Assembly (NCBI GenBank): GCA_041663205.1
Contig: JBAZQZ010000004.1
Location: 1 to 64,000 of the forward strand
Length of the DNA stretch: 64,000 bases
Direction of reading: 5' to 3'
From: UM-FILTER-38-24 sp041663205
Lineage (GTDB): Bacteria > Patescibacteriota > Gracilibacteria > UBA1369 > LOWO2-01-FULL-3
The notes below the pieces were generated by a model that was given only the letters and a program-made list of their open reading frames with translations, searched no databases and was not told the DNA's origin. The translations under genes were made by a program, and so were the position numbers. Shown piece after piece: positions 31,849 through 40,579 of this stretch (within the stretch, counting starts at the first letter, position 1; each line of letters opens with the position of its first letter).

Positions 31849-34800
31849 ATGAAGACTGGAAGAAAATCTTCGCTAAAAAACTTCAATAAAATTTCTAAGG
31901 TTTTGGTATTGGGAAGTGGGGCGCTGAAAATCGGGGAAGCCGGGGAGTTTGATTATTCCGGTTCTCAAGCCATAAAAGCTTTGAAAGAGGAGGGAATTTC
32001 TTCCGTTTTGATAAATCCAAATATTGCTACAATTCAGACAAGCAAGGGCATGGCGGACAGAGTTTATTTTTTGCCGGTGAATCCGTTTTTTGTGGAAAAA
32101 GTGATTGCGAAGGAGCGGCCGGATGGGATATTTTTGGCTTTTGGAGGCCAAACAGCGTTGAATTGCGGAATCGCGTTGTCCGAGAAAGGGGTTTTGAAAA
32201 AATATGGAGTGAAGGTTTTGGGAACGCCGGTTTCGGCTATTTCCAAGACGGAAGATCGTGCGCTTTTTAATGAAGAGCTTGGAAAAATTGGGGTGAGGGT
32301 GCCTCGTTCGAGGGCTTGTACAACAAAAGATCAGGCTGTGAAGGCGGCGAAAGAGATCGGATTCCCGCTTATTATACGGGCGGCGTTTACGCTTGGAGGG
32401 AAAGGAAGCGGTTTTGCGAGCGATTTTAAAGAGCTTGATGAAATGCTGGACACGGCTTTTGCCTTCAGTCCGCAGGTTTTGGTTGAGGAGAATTTGAAGG
32501 GATGGAAAGAAGTGGAATACGAAGTCGTGCGTGATTGTAATGACAATTGCATTACAGTTTGCAATATGGAAAATTTTGATCCGCTGGGAATTCATACCGG
32601 CGAATCTATCGTTATCGCGCCGTCGCAAACGCTTACAAACAGCGAATATCACAAGTTGCGCGAACTTGCGATAAAGGTGATCAGACATTTTGGAATCGTC
32701 GGGGAATGTAATATTCAATATGCGCTTGATCCGCTTTCCGAGGACTACCGCGTGATTGAGGTGAATGCGAGGCTTTCGCGTTCGTCCGCTTTGGCGTCAA
32801 AAGCGACGGGCTATCCTTTGGCTCACGTGGCGGCGAAATTGGCTTTGGGATACAGTTTACCGGAGTTGAAAAATGCTGTGACGAAAACCACGACGGCTTG
32901 TTTTGAGCCGGCATTGGACTATGTCGCTCTTAAAATCCCGCGATGGGATCTCAATAAATTTCGCATGGTTTCAAAAGAAATCACCAGCGAGATGAAATCG
33001 GTGGGCGAGATTATGGCTTTGGGAAGGAGTTTTGAGGAGGTCATGCAAAAAGGACTTCGCATGTTGCAAGTCGGGATGCACGGATTTGTCGCGAATGAAG
33101 ATATAAAAATTGACACAGATAAAATTGAAAATGACATAAGACATCCCACGCCAAAGAGAATTTTGGTGATTGCGGAGGCTTTACGACGCGGAATGAATGT
33201 CGCGAAAATTTCAAAAATTTCGGGAATTGATAAATGGTTCTTGGATAAATTGAAAAATATTGTGGACACGGAAAAGGAGCTAAAGAAAGCCACGAAAATG
33301 GATAAGGAATTGATGCTTGAGGCAAAAAAGAAAGGATTTTCCGATAAACAAATTGCATTTTTGACAGGGAAAAAAGAGCTTGATGTAAGGGAGTTGCGAA
33401 AGAGTTTCGGGGTTCTGCCCGCGATAAAACAGATTGATACTTTGGGCGCGGAATATCCGACAAAAACAAATTATTTATATCTCACTTATCATGGCGACAA
33501 AAATGACGTTTTGCCTGGAGAAAAGCCAAAAATCGTTGTACTTGGAAGTGGCGCGTACTGCATCGGGTCAAGTGTGGAATTTGATTGGTGTTGCGTGAAT
33601 GCGGTGAAAACGGCGCAGAAGGAAGGCTACGAGACCGTTATGATAAATTATAATCCGGAGACCGTTTCCACGGATTATGACATGTGCGACAAACTTTATT
33701 TTGACGAGCTTTCTTTGGAAAGAGTTTTGGATATTTGCGAATTTGAGGGCAAATTGGTGAAGGGGGTGGTTGTGTCCACCGGCGGACAGGTGCCGAATAA
33801 TTTGGCGATGAAACTTGCGGAAAACGGGATGAAAATTTTGGGGACAAGTGCGGGGAACATTGATCGCGCGGAGGACAGGAATAAATTTTCCGCGATGTGC
33901 GATAAACTTGGGGTGGATCAACCGCAGTGGAAAGAGCTCGCGCGCCTGGAAGATATTTATAAATTTGCGGAGGAAGTGGAATATCCGGTTTTGGTAAGGC
34001 CTTCGTATGTTTTGTCGGGCGCGGCGATGAGTGTTGCGTATGACAAGCAAGCCCTGGAAACGTTTTTGAATAAGGCTGTTAAAATCTCGAAAGAAGCGCC
34101 CGTTGTAGTTTCAAAATTTGAACTCGGGGCGAAAGAAGTTGAAATTGATGCCGTGGCGCACAAGGGAAATTTGGTCATTTACGCCATTTCCGAACATATA
34201 GAAAATGCAGGGGTACACAGCGGAGACGCAACAATCGTTTTGCCACCGCAAAAACTTTATATAGAAACCATTCGCAGAATAAAAGTAATTGCGAAAAAAA
34301 TCGCGAAAGAACTTGATATTTCCGGACCTTTCAATATTCAATTTTTGGCTAAGAATAACCGCGTAATGGTGATTGAATGTAACTTGCGCGCCAGCAGAAG
34401 TTTTCCGTTTTCGTCAAAAGTGACGGGATATAATTTTATAGAAATCGCGACCGGCGCGATGATTGAAAAAAGCACGGGAAAGGTTTCCAAGAAAATGAAA
34501 GAATTGCTTGCTTTCAGAAACTATAAAACTTTGGATTTGGATCATGTCGGCGTAAAAGCTCCGCAATTCAGTTTCCCGCGGCTTAAGGGAGCCGATCCTG
34601 TACTGGGCGTTGAAATGGCTTCAACGGGAGAAGTCGGGTGTTTCGGCGAGGATTTATGCGAGGCGTTTTTGAAAGCGATGATTTCCGTCGGGTTTGAATT
34701 GCCGAAAAAAGGCGTTTTGTTCAGTGTCGGCGGAGAACATGACAAAATTGAACTTTTGCCCGTTGCGAAGAGCTTTCTCGAGAGAGGTTTTGAGATTTTT

Positions 34801-35109
34801 GCGACCGAGGGGACGAGTGATTTTTTGGCGAAAAACGGAGTTAAAAATGAAAAACTTTGTAAAATTTCCACGAAATGTTCTCCGAATTTATTGGACTGCA
34901 TGATGAAACGTGATTTTGATTTGATTATAAATATTCCAAAAAATTACAGCAGAGCTATCGCCACGGATGGCTATTTGATCAGAAGAAAGTCGGTTGACCT
35001 GAACATTCCTCTTGTCACAAACGTGCAGGTCGCAAAAATTGTTTCCGAGGCTTTGGCGAAATACTGTGTTGATGATTTGAAAGTGAAAGAGTGGGGGGAA
35101 TATTTTTAA
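31849..35109 (+). CDS. carB: Carbamoyl-phosphate synthase large subunit CarB
   Basis: 1086 residues, full length. Two homologous ATP-grasp halves: VLVLGSGALKIGEAGEFDYSG and VVLGSGAYCIGSSVEFDWCC mark their starts, with GGQTALNCGIAL / STGGQVPNNLAMKL and the ENLKGWKEVEYEVVRD / ELGAKEVEIDAVA segments. The C-terminal MGS-like allosteric domain is present (LFSVGGEHDK...FATEGTSDFLAKNG). Produces carbamoyl phosphate from glutamine-derived ammonia, bicarbonate and 2 ATP for pyrimidine and arginine synthesis. The small subunit gene carA is not adjacent, which is unusual. Confidence 0.98.
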   Translation: MKTGRKSSLKNFNKISKVLVLGSGALKIGEAGEFDYSGSQAIKALKEEGISSVLINPNIATIQTSKGMADRVYFLPVNPFFVEKVIAKERPDGIFLAFGGQTALNCGIALSEKGVLKKYGVKVLGTPVSAISKTEDRALFNEELGKIGVRVPRSRACTTKDQAVKAAKEIGFPLIIRAAFTLGGKGSGFASDFKELDEMLDTAFAFSPQVLVEENLKGWKEVEYEVVRDCNDNCITVCNMENFDPLGIHTGESIVIAPSQTLTNSEYHKLRELAIKVIRHFGIVGECNIQYALDPLSEDYRVIEVNARLSRSSALASKATGYPLAHVAAKLALGYSLPELKNAVTKTTTACFEPALDYVALKIPRWDLNKFRMVSKEITSEMKSVGEIMALGRSFEEVMQKGLRMLQVGMHGFVANEDIKIDTDKIENDIRHPTPKRILVIAEALRRGMNVAKISKISGIDKWFLDKLKNIVDTEKELKKATKMDKELMLEAKKKGFSDKQIAFLTGKKELDVRELRKSFGVLPAIKQIDTLGAEYPTKTNYLYLTYHGDKNDVLPGEKPKIVVLGSGAYCIGSSVEFDWCCVNAVKTAQKEGYETVMINYNPETVSTDYDMCDKLYFDELSLERVLDICEFEGKLVKGVVVSTGGQVPNNLAMKLAENGMKILGTSAGNIDRAEDRNKFSAMCDKLGVDQPQWKELARLEDIYKFAEEVEYPVLVRPSYVLSGAAMSVAYDKQALETFLNKAVKISKEAPVVVSKFELGAKEVEIDAVAHKGNLVIYAISEHIENAGVHSGDATIVLPPQKLYIETIRRIKVIAKKIAKELDISGPFNIQFLAKNNRVMVIECNLRASRSFPFSSKVTGYNFIEIATGAMIEKSTGKVSKKMKELLAFRNYKTLDLDHVGVKAPQFSFPRLKGADPVLGVEMASTGEVGCFGEDLCEAFLKAMISVGFELPKKGVLFSVGGEHDKIELLPVAKSFLERGFEIFATEGTSDFLAKNGVKNEKLCKISTKCSPNLLDCMMKRDFDLIINIPKNYSRAIATDGYLIRRKSVDLNIPLVTNVQVAKIVSEALAKYCVDDLKVKEWGEYF

Positions 35110-35166
35110 AAATGTTGACAATATCGCCTGTTCATATAGTATGGCTTCCTTTTATTAGGAAATTTT

Positions 35167-35703
35167 ATGAATACACGAAAACCTGGGGAGGAACCGCTCG
35201 AAGCGAAGAAAGCCGGTGGGAACGTTGTAAGCATCGCCTTTAGCAGAAAGCCGCGATCCGAGAGCGAAGAGTTTACCGCCGCCGTGGAGACGGTCGCCGC
35301 GTATATAAAGGGGCTTGTTGATGCTCTTTTTTTCTCGGCTTCCGCCAAGAAGGAGTTTTTTGAATCCGGGGCCATCTGTCTTTCTCATAATGATGTTGAG
35401 GAGGTTTCCCTCGATGAATATGCCGTTGAGACTTCGTCGGTCAAGGCGAGTATCGGGGGGCTTGTAGCGGCTTCGTCGGAGGAAATGAAGAAGGAAATCG
35501 GGAAGCCGAATGTGAGGATAAGCAATGAAAAAGCTCTTATCTTCGGCATTCGGAAGCTTGTTCGTGCGCTTTTGAAGGACCTTAAGCTCCCTTTTAACGG
35601 CATGGATTCTCTCCGTGTTCAAATTGAAAGCCCTTCTTTTGCGTTTGATAAAACCGCTTTTTTGTCCAATATTTTGGGAAACGGGAAATCACCCGGGAAG
35701 TAG
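35167..35703 (+). CDS. Unplaced soluble protein
   Basis: 178 residues, charged, no signal peptide or recognised motif. The C-terminal half (NEKALIFGIRKLVRALLKDLKLPFNGMDSLRVQIE) is helical. Preceded by TTGACA (35113-35118) and TAGTAT (16-bp spacing). GC content and codon use are higher in G/C than in the neighbouring carB gene. Function unknown. Confidence 0.6.
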   Translation: MNTRKPGEEPLEAKKAGGNVVSIAFSRKPRSESEEFTAAVETVAAYIKGLVDALFFSASAKKEFFESGAICLSHNDVEEVSLDEYAVETSSVKASIGGLVAASSEEMKKEIGKPNVRISNEKALIFGIRKLVRALLKDLKLPFNGMDSLRVQIESPSFAFDKTAFLSNILGNGKSPGK

Positions 35704-35775
35704 CGTTGTCTTTTATTTATTGATGTTTTTGTTGCCTGTCTGATAGAATGGCTCGGGCTTAACAAGATTTTATTT

Positions 35776-36657
35776 ATGAAAGAACTAAAAAACACAATTA
35801 AGTTGAAAAAGGGCTTGGCGCAGATGCTTAAGGGTGGTGTGATTATGGATGTTGTAAACGCGGAGCAGGCAAAAATCGCGCAGGAGGCGGGTGCGTGCGC
35901 TGTGATGGCGCTTGAGCGCGTGCCGTCGGATATTCGCCGTGATGGCGGGGTTGCGAGAATGAGCGATCCGAAAATGATTAAGGAGATTATGAAAGCGGTT
36001 TCTATTCCTGTGATGGCGAAGGTGCGAATCGGGCATTTTGTAGAGGCGCAGATTTTGGAGAGTTTGGGGGTTGATTATATTGATGAGAGCGAAGTTTTGA
36101 CGCCGGCGGACGAAAAATATCACATAAAAAAGTCTGATTTTAAAGTGCCTTTTGTGTGCGGAGCGAGAAATTTGGGCGAGGCTCTGCGAAGAATTGAAGA
36201 GGGCGCGGCGATGATCAGGACGAAAGGCGAGGCCGGGACGGGAAATGTTGTTGAGGCGGTTAGGCATATGAGGACTATAAATGAGGAGATTGCGGCGTTG
36301 GCCGAGATGAGCGAAAAAGCTTTGAAAGAGTTTGCAAAGAGCGAAAGAGTCGGAATTGAAATCGTGAAAAAAACTTTGGAAACGGGCAGACTTCCTGTTG
36401 TTAATTTTGCGGCGGGGGGAATAGCGACGCCGGCTGATGCAAGCCTTATGATGCAACTTGGTTGTGACGGAATTTTTGTCGGGAGCGGTATTTTTAAATC
36501 TTCGAATCCGCCCGCTCGCGCGCGTGCGATTGTTGAGGCAACACTTCATTTTGATGATCCGGCTGTTTTGGCAAAATGTTCGGAAGGGCTTGGGGAAGCC
36601 ATGGCGAGCCTGGAGATTTCAAAAATTGCGGACAAATATGCGGAGAGGGGATGGTAG
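35776..36657 (+). CDS. pdxS: Pyridoxal 5'-phosphate synthase subunit PdxS
   Basis: 293 residues with the family start LKKGLAQMLKGGVIMDVVNAEQAKIAQEAGACAVMAL, the active-site Lys in VMAKVRIGHFVEAQILE, YIDESEVLTPADEKYHIKKSDF, and the RTKGEAGTGNVVEAVRHMR loop. It makes PLP from ribose 5-phosphate, glyceraldehyde 3-phosphate and ammonia passed from PdxT. The partner pdxT follows about 470 bp downstream, with an opposite-strand gene between them. Confidence 0.98.
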   Translation: MKELKNTIKLKKGLAQMLKGGVIMDVVNAEQAKIAQEAGACAVMALERVPSDIRRDGGVARMSDPKMIKEIMKAVSIPVMAKVRIGHFVEAQILESLGVDYIDESEVLTPADEKYHIKKSDFKVPFVCGARNLGEALRRIEEGAAMIRTKGEAGTGNVVEAVRHMRTINEEIAALAEMSEKALKEFAKSERVGIEIVKKTLETGRLPVVNFAAGGIATPADASLMMQLGCDGIFVGSGIFKSSNPPARARAIVEATLHFDDPAVLAKCSEGLGEAMASLEISKIADKYAERGW

Positions 36658-36724
36658 GGGCTTTGTGTTAAAGAATTTGCATTAATTCGTTTCTTGTTTT
36701 TTGAAAAATTTTGTGATGATGAAT

Positions 36725-36967
36725 CTATACATCTTTTAATTGCTCGGTCAGGGTTTTAAATTTCCCTTTTTTGTCCAACTTAGCAATTATTTCCGCCAGT
36801 TCCTGTGTTGTTTTTTCAAAGCGAATTTCTTCCGGAGACTTGTGGTATTTGTAGAATTTTACCAGAAATCTGAAAAATTCCGCTTTATTTGTGTACCCTT
36901 CCTCTTTCATGAGAGTCTTTACTTCTTTTTCCTGCGTGTTGTTTATTTTGAAGAATACGGTTGCCAT
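36725..36967 (-). CDS. Orphan antitoxin-like protein
   Basis: 80 residues (MATVFFKINNTQEKEVKTLMKEEG...). Short N-terminal strand, then helices, with a Lys/Glu-rich C-terminus ending LTEQLKDV. The plan and ending resemble the antitoxin at 28869-29099 (both with an F-x-F-L-[IV]-K-[YF]-Y helix and EQLKD[IV] end). No toxin gene is adjacent: the flanks are pdxS and pdxT. It could be a solitary antitoxin or a repressor. Confidence 0.65.
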   Translation of the reverse strand: MATVFFKINNTQEKEVKTLMKEEGYTNKAEFFRFLVKFYKYHKSPEEIRFEKTTQELAEIIAKLDKKGKFKTLTEQLKDV

Positions 36968-37123
36968 ATATAATATAGTTAGTAAATCCTTAGTGTTTAT
37001 ATAGTAATGTTATATTATTTTGGCGTTTTTTGCAAGTTGGACTTTTTTCGGGATTTGATTAAGATATAAACACTTTCACATTAAGGAATCATTAAATTTT
37101 CTTAAAATTTTTATAAAGTTTTT

Positions 37124-37729
37124 ATGAAAATCGGGGTTTTGGACATTCAGGGATCGGTTGAGGAACATTTGGAATGCTTAAAGAAACTGAAAAATGTGGA
37201 GGCGGTTTTGGTGAAAAAAATTTCGGATTTGAATGAGATAAAAGGACTTATAATTCCGGGTGGAGAAAGTACGACTATCGGAAAACTGCTGAGGAGATTC
37301 GGGCTTGGGGATGAGATAATCAAGCGCGTAAAAAACGGCATGGCTGTGTGGGGAACTTGCGCGGGAGCGATTTTATTGGCAAAAAAAATCGTGGGAGACA
37401 GGGGAGAAAAAGATGAAAATTCCAAAGTGGAAGGGCTTAATTTGATGGATATTGCGGTCGAAAGAAACGCTTACGGAAGGCAACTTGATAGTTTTGAAAC
37501 GCAGGTGGAATTTGACTTAGGAGTCGGGGCTTTCGGATATAAATGCCCTGCGGTCTTTATTCGCGCGCCAAAGATTTTGGAGGTCGGAAAGGGCGTGGAA
37601 ATTTTGGCTGAATATAGAGGTGAAATCGTTGCGGCGCGTCAAAAGAATATGCTCGTAACAACTTTTCATCCTGAATTAACCGACAGTCTTGAAGTGCATC
37701 AGTATTTCGCGGGGATGTGTTTATTGTAA
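37124..37729 (+). CDS. pdxT: Pyridoxal 5'-phosphate synthase glutaminase subunit PdxT
   Basis: 201 residues. Class-I-like glutaminase: MKIGVLDIQGSVEEHLE start, LIIPGGESTTIGKLL, nucleophile Cys in WGTCAGAILLAK, and the His-Glu pair in TTFHPELTD. It supplies ammonia to PdxS. The start codon directly follows an A/T-rich stretch (TTAAATTTTCTTAAAATTT) and has no Shine-Dalgarno match. Confidence 0.97.
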   Translation: MKIGVLDIQGSVEEHLECLKKLKNVEAVLVKKISDLNEIKGLIIPGGESTTIGKLLRRFGLGDEIIKRVKNGMAVWGTCAGAILLAKKIVGDRGEKDENSKVEGLNLMDIAVERNAYGRQLDSFETQVEFDLGVGAFGYKCPAVFIRAPKILEVGKGVEILAEYRGEIVAARQKNMLVTTFHPELTDSLEVHQYFAGMCLL

Positions 37730-38050
37730 GTTCTTTTCAATCAACCTTTGGGCTCCCGCTTTAATGATAAGTATTTCCAATTCCTCTACCGATATAGCTG
37801 GGGCTCCATCCGGAAGGCCGTCTATGAGTGCGTCCGGAGCGTGATGGTCTAATTCTTCGTCCATTCCCGCCGCGGCTCCTCCCGTAAGAAGCTGCATTCT
37901 TTTTTCTTGGTCATTTAGTCCGGCTTGATCCATTTGCCCCAAAGTTACCGTAGCTCTGTACCTTCCGCCACCTTGAGCTCTCGGGGGTACTGCAAAAGTC
38001 GGGTTTGTTGGTTTATCTATTTCTGTTAATTGTATTTCGTTTCTTTCCAT
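37721..38050 (-). CDS. Small unplaced protein
   Basis: 109 residues from MERNEIQLTEIDKPTNPTFAVPP (the frame is open further upstream, but this Met has the usual context). Pro-rich start, then a soluble acidic segment (GMDEELDHHAPDALIDGLP) and a C-terminal helix. No motif recognised. Overlaps the end of pdxT by 9 bp, convergent. Confidence 0.5.
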   Translation of the reverse strand: MERNEIQLTEIDKPTNPTFAVPPRAQGGGRYRATVTLGQMDQAGLNDQEKRMQLLTGGAAAGMDEELDHHAPDALIDGLPDGAPAISVEELEILIIKAGAQRLIEKNLQ

Positions 38051-38142
38051 AGTTTGAGAGGTAAAGAAATTATACTGCTTGATGATTATATCTTGTTTAT
38101 GGGTTTTGTCAAGCACTGTTTCGGGATTTTGAGAGGACCGGC

Positions 38143-38171
38143 TTGTTATTGGAGGAGAAGGTTTTTAGAAT
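38143..38171 (+). promoter_or_regulatory. recR promoter, leaderless geometry
   Basis: TTGTTA (38143-38148), 17 bp, TAGAAT (38166-38171), then the recR ATG 8 nt later at 38180. Confidence 0.55.
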
Positions 38172-38179
38172 TGCTTGCG

Positions 38180-38806
38180 ATGACAAATTTTTTACCAAAA
38201 TCATTGCGAACGCTTATCGAGGAATTTTCCAGGCTTCCCGGGATCGGCCCGAAGTCGGCGCAGAGGCTTGCGATGCACCTTTTGCGTTCGCCGAGGGCGA
38301 AGATTGAATCGCTTGGACAAGCCGTTACGGGCCTCAAGGATGATATTGTTTTTTGTGAAACTTGTTGGAATATTGCGGAAAAAAATCCGTGCTATGTTTG
38401 CGATAATCCAAGTCGCGATAAATCTTTGATTTGCGTGGTTGAGGAAATTTTGGATGCGGTTGCGATTGAAAAAACGGGAGAGTTTAGCGGTGTTTACCAT
38501 GTTTTGCATGGCAGACTTTCACCCGTGGACGGAGTCGGGCCGGATCAATTAAAAATCATTGAACTTGTGAAAAGAGTTGAGGCAGGTGCGGACAATTCCG
38601 GGCTTAGTCCTCAAATTCGCGAGGTTGTTTTGGCTACAAATCCAAGTCTTGAGGGCGAGGCGACCGCGCTTTATATTCAAAAGGCTTTGAGCAAATTCGG
38701 CGTAAAAGTAACGAGAATCGCGCGAGGGCTTCCGCTGGGTGGCGACATCGAATACGCGGACGAAATCACTCTGATGAGAGCGATGAGCGGAAGGGGGGAA
38801 TTTTAG
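38180..38806 (+). CDS. recR: Recombination mediator RecR
   Basis: 208 residues from MTNFLPKSLRTLIEEFSRLPGIGPKSAQRLAMHLL (helix-hairpin-helix). A four-Cys zinc site (CETCWNIAEKNPCYVC) is followed by a Toprim domain (LICVVEEILDAVAIEKTGEFSGVYHVLHGRLSPVDGVGP) and a Walker-B-like end (LPLGGDIEYADEITLMRAMSGR). RecR loads RecA at gaps with RecO/RecF. The start follows a promoter by 8 nt. Confidence 0.97.
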   Translation: MTNFLPKSLRTLIEEFSRLPGIGPKSAQRLAMHLLRSPRAKIESLGQAVTGLKDDIVFCETCWNIAEKNPCYVCDNPSRDKSLICVVEEILDAVAIEKTGEFSGVYHVLHGRLSPVDGVGPDQLKIIELVKRVEAGADNSGLSPQIREVVLATNPSLEGEATALYIQKALSKFGVKVTRIARGLPLGGDIEYADEITLMRAMSGRGEF

Positions 38807-38859
38807 AGATTTCATTTTCGGGAAAAATGAGTATACTTGGTCTCTAAAAATTGTTTTTT

Positions 38860-39168
38860 ATGTTTAATAAAACCATTGAGGCGGGGCCAATAAGAAAGGG
38901 GCTTGAGCCCGATTGTGGCGAGGCGGAGCGGATGTCCCCCGAGGAGACACGCGCTATCGAAGAAATATCCGATAGAATAGTTGCGGTTATGCGTGGCATT
39001 TTGGAGAAGCCTTTTGTCGGGCAAATTTTGAGGCCTCTTGCGAGGCAGGCAATTGACGGGTTTCATGTCCAAATGAACCTGCGCGGGCTTGGAGAAAGGC
39101 ATCTCGGTGAAATTGCACGAAATACAATTCGCGGACTTGATGAATATTTAAATGCAGACAAAAATTGA
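38860..39168 (+). CDS. Small unplaced helical protein
   Basis: 102 residues from MFNKTIEAGPIRKGLEPDCGE. Mostly helical with a hydrophobic centre (GILEKPFVGQILRPLARQAIDGF) that is not long enough to be a clear membrane segment. No motif recognised. Overlaps the end of the convergent ispE by 21 bp. Confidence 0.55.
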   Translation: MFNKTIEAGPIRKGLEPDCGEAERMSPEETRAIEEISDRIVAVMRGILEKPFVGQILRPLARQAIDGFHVQMNLRGLGERHLGEIARNTIRGLDEYLNADKN

Positions 39169-39900
39169 CGGGCCGGAGCCTGAAAGATGAGTGTTTTTCG
39201 GGAGAGGTTTTTTGAGCGAGGTTTCGAAATCGTTGTGGAGGTTTTGGAGGATGAGAGCTTTGTTTGCGGTTTTTATGCCTTTTAGAAGAAGGGTTGTTTT
39301 TGGCTTGTCCTTGCCGCATTTCGAGAGGTCGAGAGTGGCGTAGGCTTGGCGGGTTTTTTCTTTGAGAGTCGAAGAACGTGGGGTGATTTTTATTTTTAGA
39401 TTTTTCGGTGGCGGAAGTTTCGTGATTTTTTCGCCGAAATGCGTGCCGAGCGCGGTGCCTCCGACAATGAAAAACGGCACGTCCATGCCGATTTTTGCGG
39501 CGAGATCTTGGAGTGTTTTTGTCGGAAGTTTCAGTTTATATATTTTGTTCAGGGCTTTGAGTACGGCCGCGGCATCGGAAGATGCGCCTCCAAGCCCCGA
39601 AGAAATCGGGATTCCTTTGTGAATTTTAATCGAAAAATTGTCTTTGATTTCGAATGTTTTTTTGAAGAGATCGAGCGCTTTTTTTGCGAGATTTTCTGAG
39701 ATTTTTATGTTTTGAACAGGCGTTTTTTGGCCTGCGTGCGCTATTGACACAAAGTCTGATAATTTTGTTTTATTGATTTCGATGATGTCTTTAAAATTTT
39801 TGATTTCGTGAAAAACCGCAGAGATTTCGTGGTATCCTTCCGGCGTTTTTTTGAGTATGTCTAGACAAAGATTTATCTTTGCGTAAGCCGTTATTTTCAT
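39148..39900 (-). CDS. ispE: 4-diphosphocytidyl-2-C-methyl-D-erythritol kinase IspE
   Basis: 250 residues from MKITAYAKINLCLDILKKTPEGYHEIS, the family start. GHMP kinase motifs: GIPISSGLGGASSDAAAVLKAL (ATP loop) and LSGSGPSIF at the C-terminus. It phosphorylates CDP-ME in the MEP isoprenoid pathway. Somewhat shorter than the usual 280-290. The minus-strand genes ispDF and dxr of the same pathway follow within 6 kb. Confidence 0.95.
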   Translation of the reverse strand: MKITAYAKINLCLDILKKTPEGYHEISAVFHEIKNFKDIIEINKTKLSDFVSIAHAGQKTPVQNIKISENLAKKALDLFKKTFEIKDNFSIKIHKGIPISSGLGGASSDAAAVLKALNKIYKLKLPTKTLQDLAAKIGMDVPFFIVGGTALGTHFGEKITKLPPPKNLKIKITPRSSTLKEKTRQAYATLDLSKCGKDKPKTTLLLKGIKTANKALILQNLHNDFETSLKKPLPKNTHLSGSGPSIFVCI

Positions 39901-40012
39901 GGTTTGGCGTGGTTTTGGTGGAAATGTTGACTTGTCGGGTTTTATTGTGGGGTTTTTGAGGCGGGTAGTCAACGTGTTTCGTTTATATGTCGCTATTATT
40001 GTCATTTTCTGT

Positions 40013-40018
40013 TATACT
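40013..40018 (+). promoter_or_regulatory. -10 box, leaderless geometry
   Basis: TATACT ends 6 nt before the ATG at 40025 of the PH-like membrane protein. The -35 region is weak. Confidence 0.4.
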
Positions 40019-40024
40019 CGTGGC

Positions 40025-40579
40025 ATGAAAAAGGTTAGCAGTTATAATTTTGACGGTAATTACAAAGCCAGAGAGCATATGGCTATTCTGATAGCGAGGA
40101 TTGTTATGGCCGAGGTAGTTTTGGCTTTTGTTGGCGTTTTTTTGAATTTCCCTATCTTCGCAAGTGATGCATCAAAATTAGACCTTGGCACTAATTTTTA
40201 TGTACGAATTATATTCTTAGGGCTGAGCCTTGTTGTCTTTATTTATTTGTTACTTGGTTGGAATTATAAATATTATATTGTTTCTCCGCATAGTATTTCT
40301 TCAAATTCCGGAATTATTGTCAGAAAAGCTCAAAGCATAGATATTCCCGCCGTTCGCTCCGTTATTGTTAATCAAAGCTTTTTTGGCCGTATTCTTGGTT
40401 ACGGGACGTTATCGCTTGAAAGTCCATTGCTGGAAGAACATTTCTTGATGGAAAATCTTCCAAATCCTTTCAGACATGCCACATTAATTGAAAAAGCGAG
40501 GCTGGAGGCCATCGAGAAGATGGGTGCCGAGAATATTATAATTTCCAAAGAACCCCCTAAAACCGAAGAGACCGCTTAG
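40025..40579 (+). CDS. Bacterial PH-domain membrane protein (bPH2-like)
   Basis: 184 residues from MKKVSSYNFDGNYKAREHM (the frame is open upstream, but that part overlaps ispE). Two membrane helices (about 25-45 and 60-82) are followed by a YYIVSPHSISSNSGIIVRKAQSIDIPAVRSVIVNQSFFGRILGYG segment that matches the bacterial PH (YdbS/DUF304) fold. Role unknown, often membrane-associated. TATACT lies 6 nt before the start. Confidence 0.8.
   Translation: MKKVSSYNFDGNYKAREHMAILIARIVMAEVVLAFVGVFLNFPIFASDASKLDLGTNFYVRIIFLGLSLVVFIYLLLGWNYKYYIVSPHSISSNSGIIVRKAQSIDIPAVRSVIVNQSFFGRILGYGTLSLESPLLEEHFLMENLPNPFRHATLIEKARLEAIEKMGAENIIISKEPPKTEETA

Noticed and set aside
31873..32718. Long open frame antisense to carB (281 codons, minus strand)
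   Set aside because: It lies wholly inside the well-supported carB gene, and its composition (Arg, His, Phe, Ser-rich) is that of an antisense frame.
36968..37123. Riboswitch before pdxT
   Set aside because: The 156-bp gap is A/T-rich with no stable GC-containing structure, and no known PLP-responsive element was recognised.
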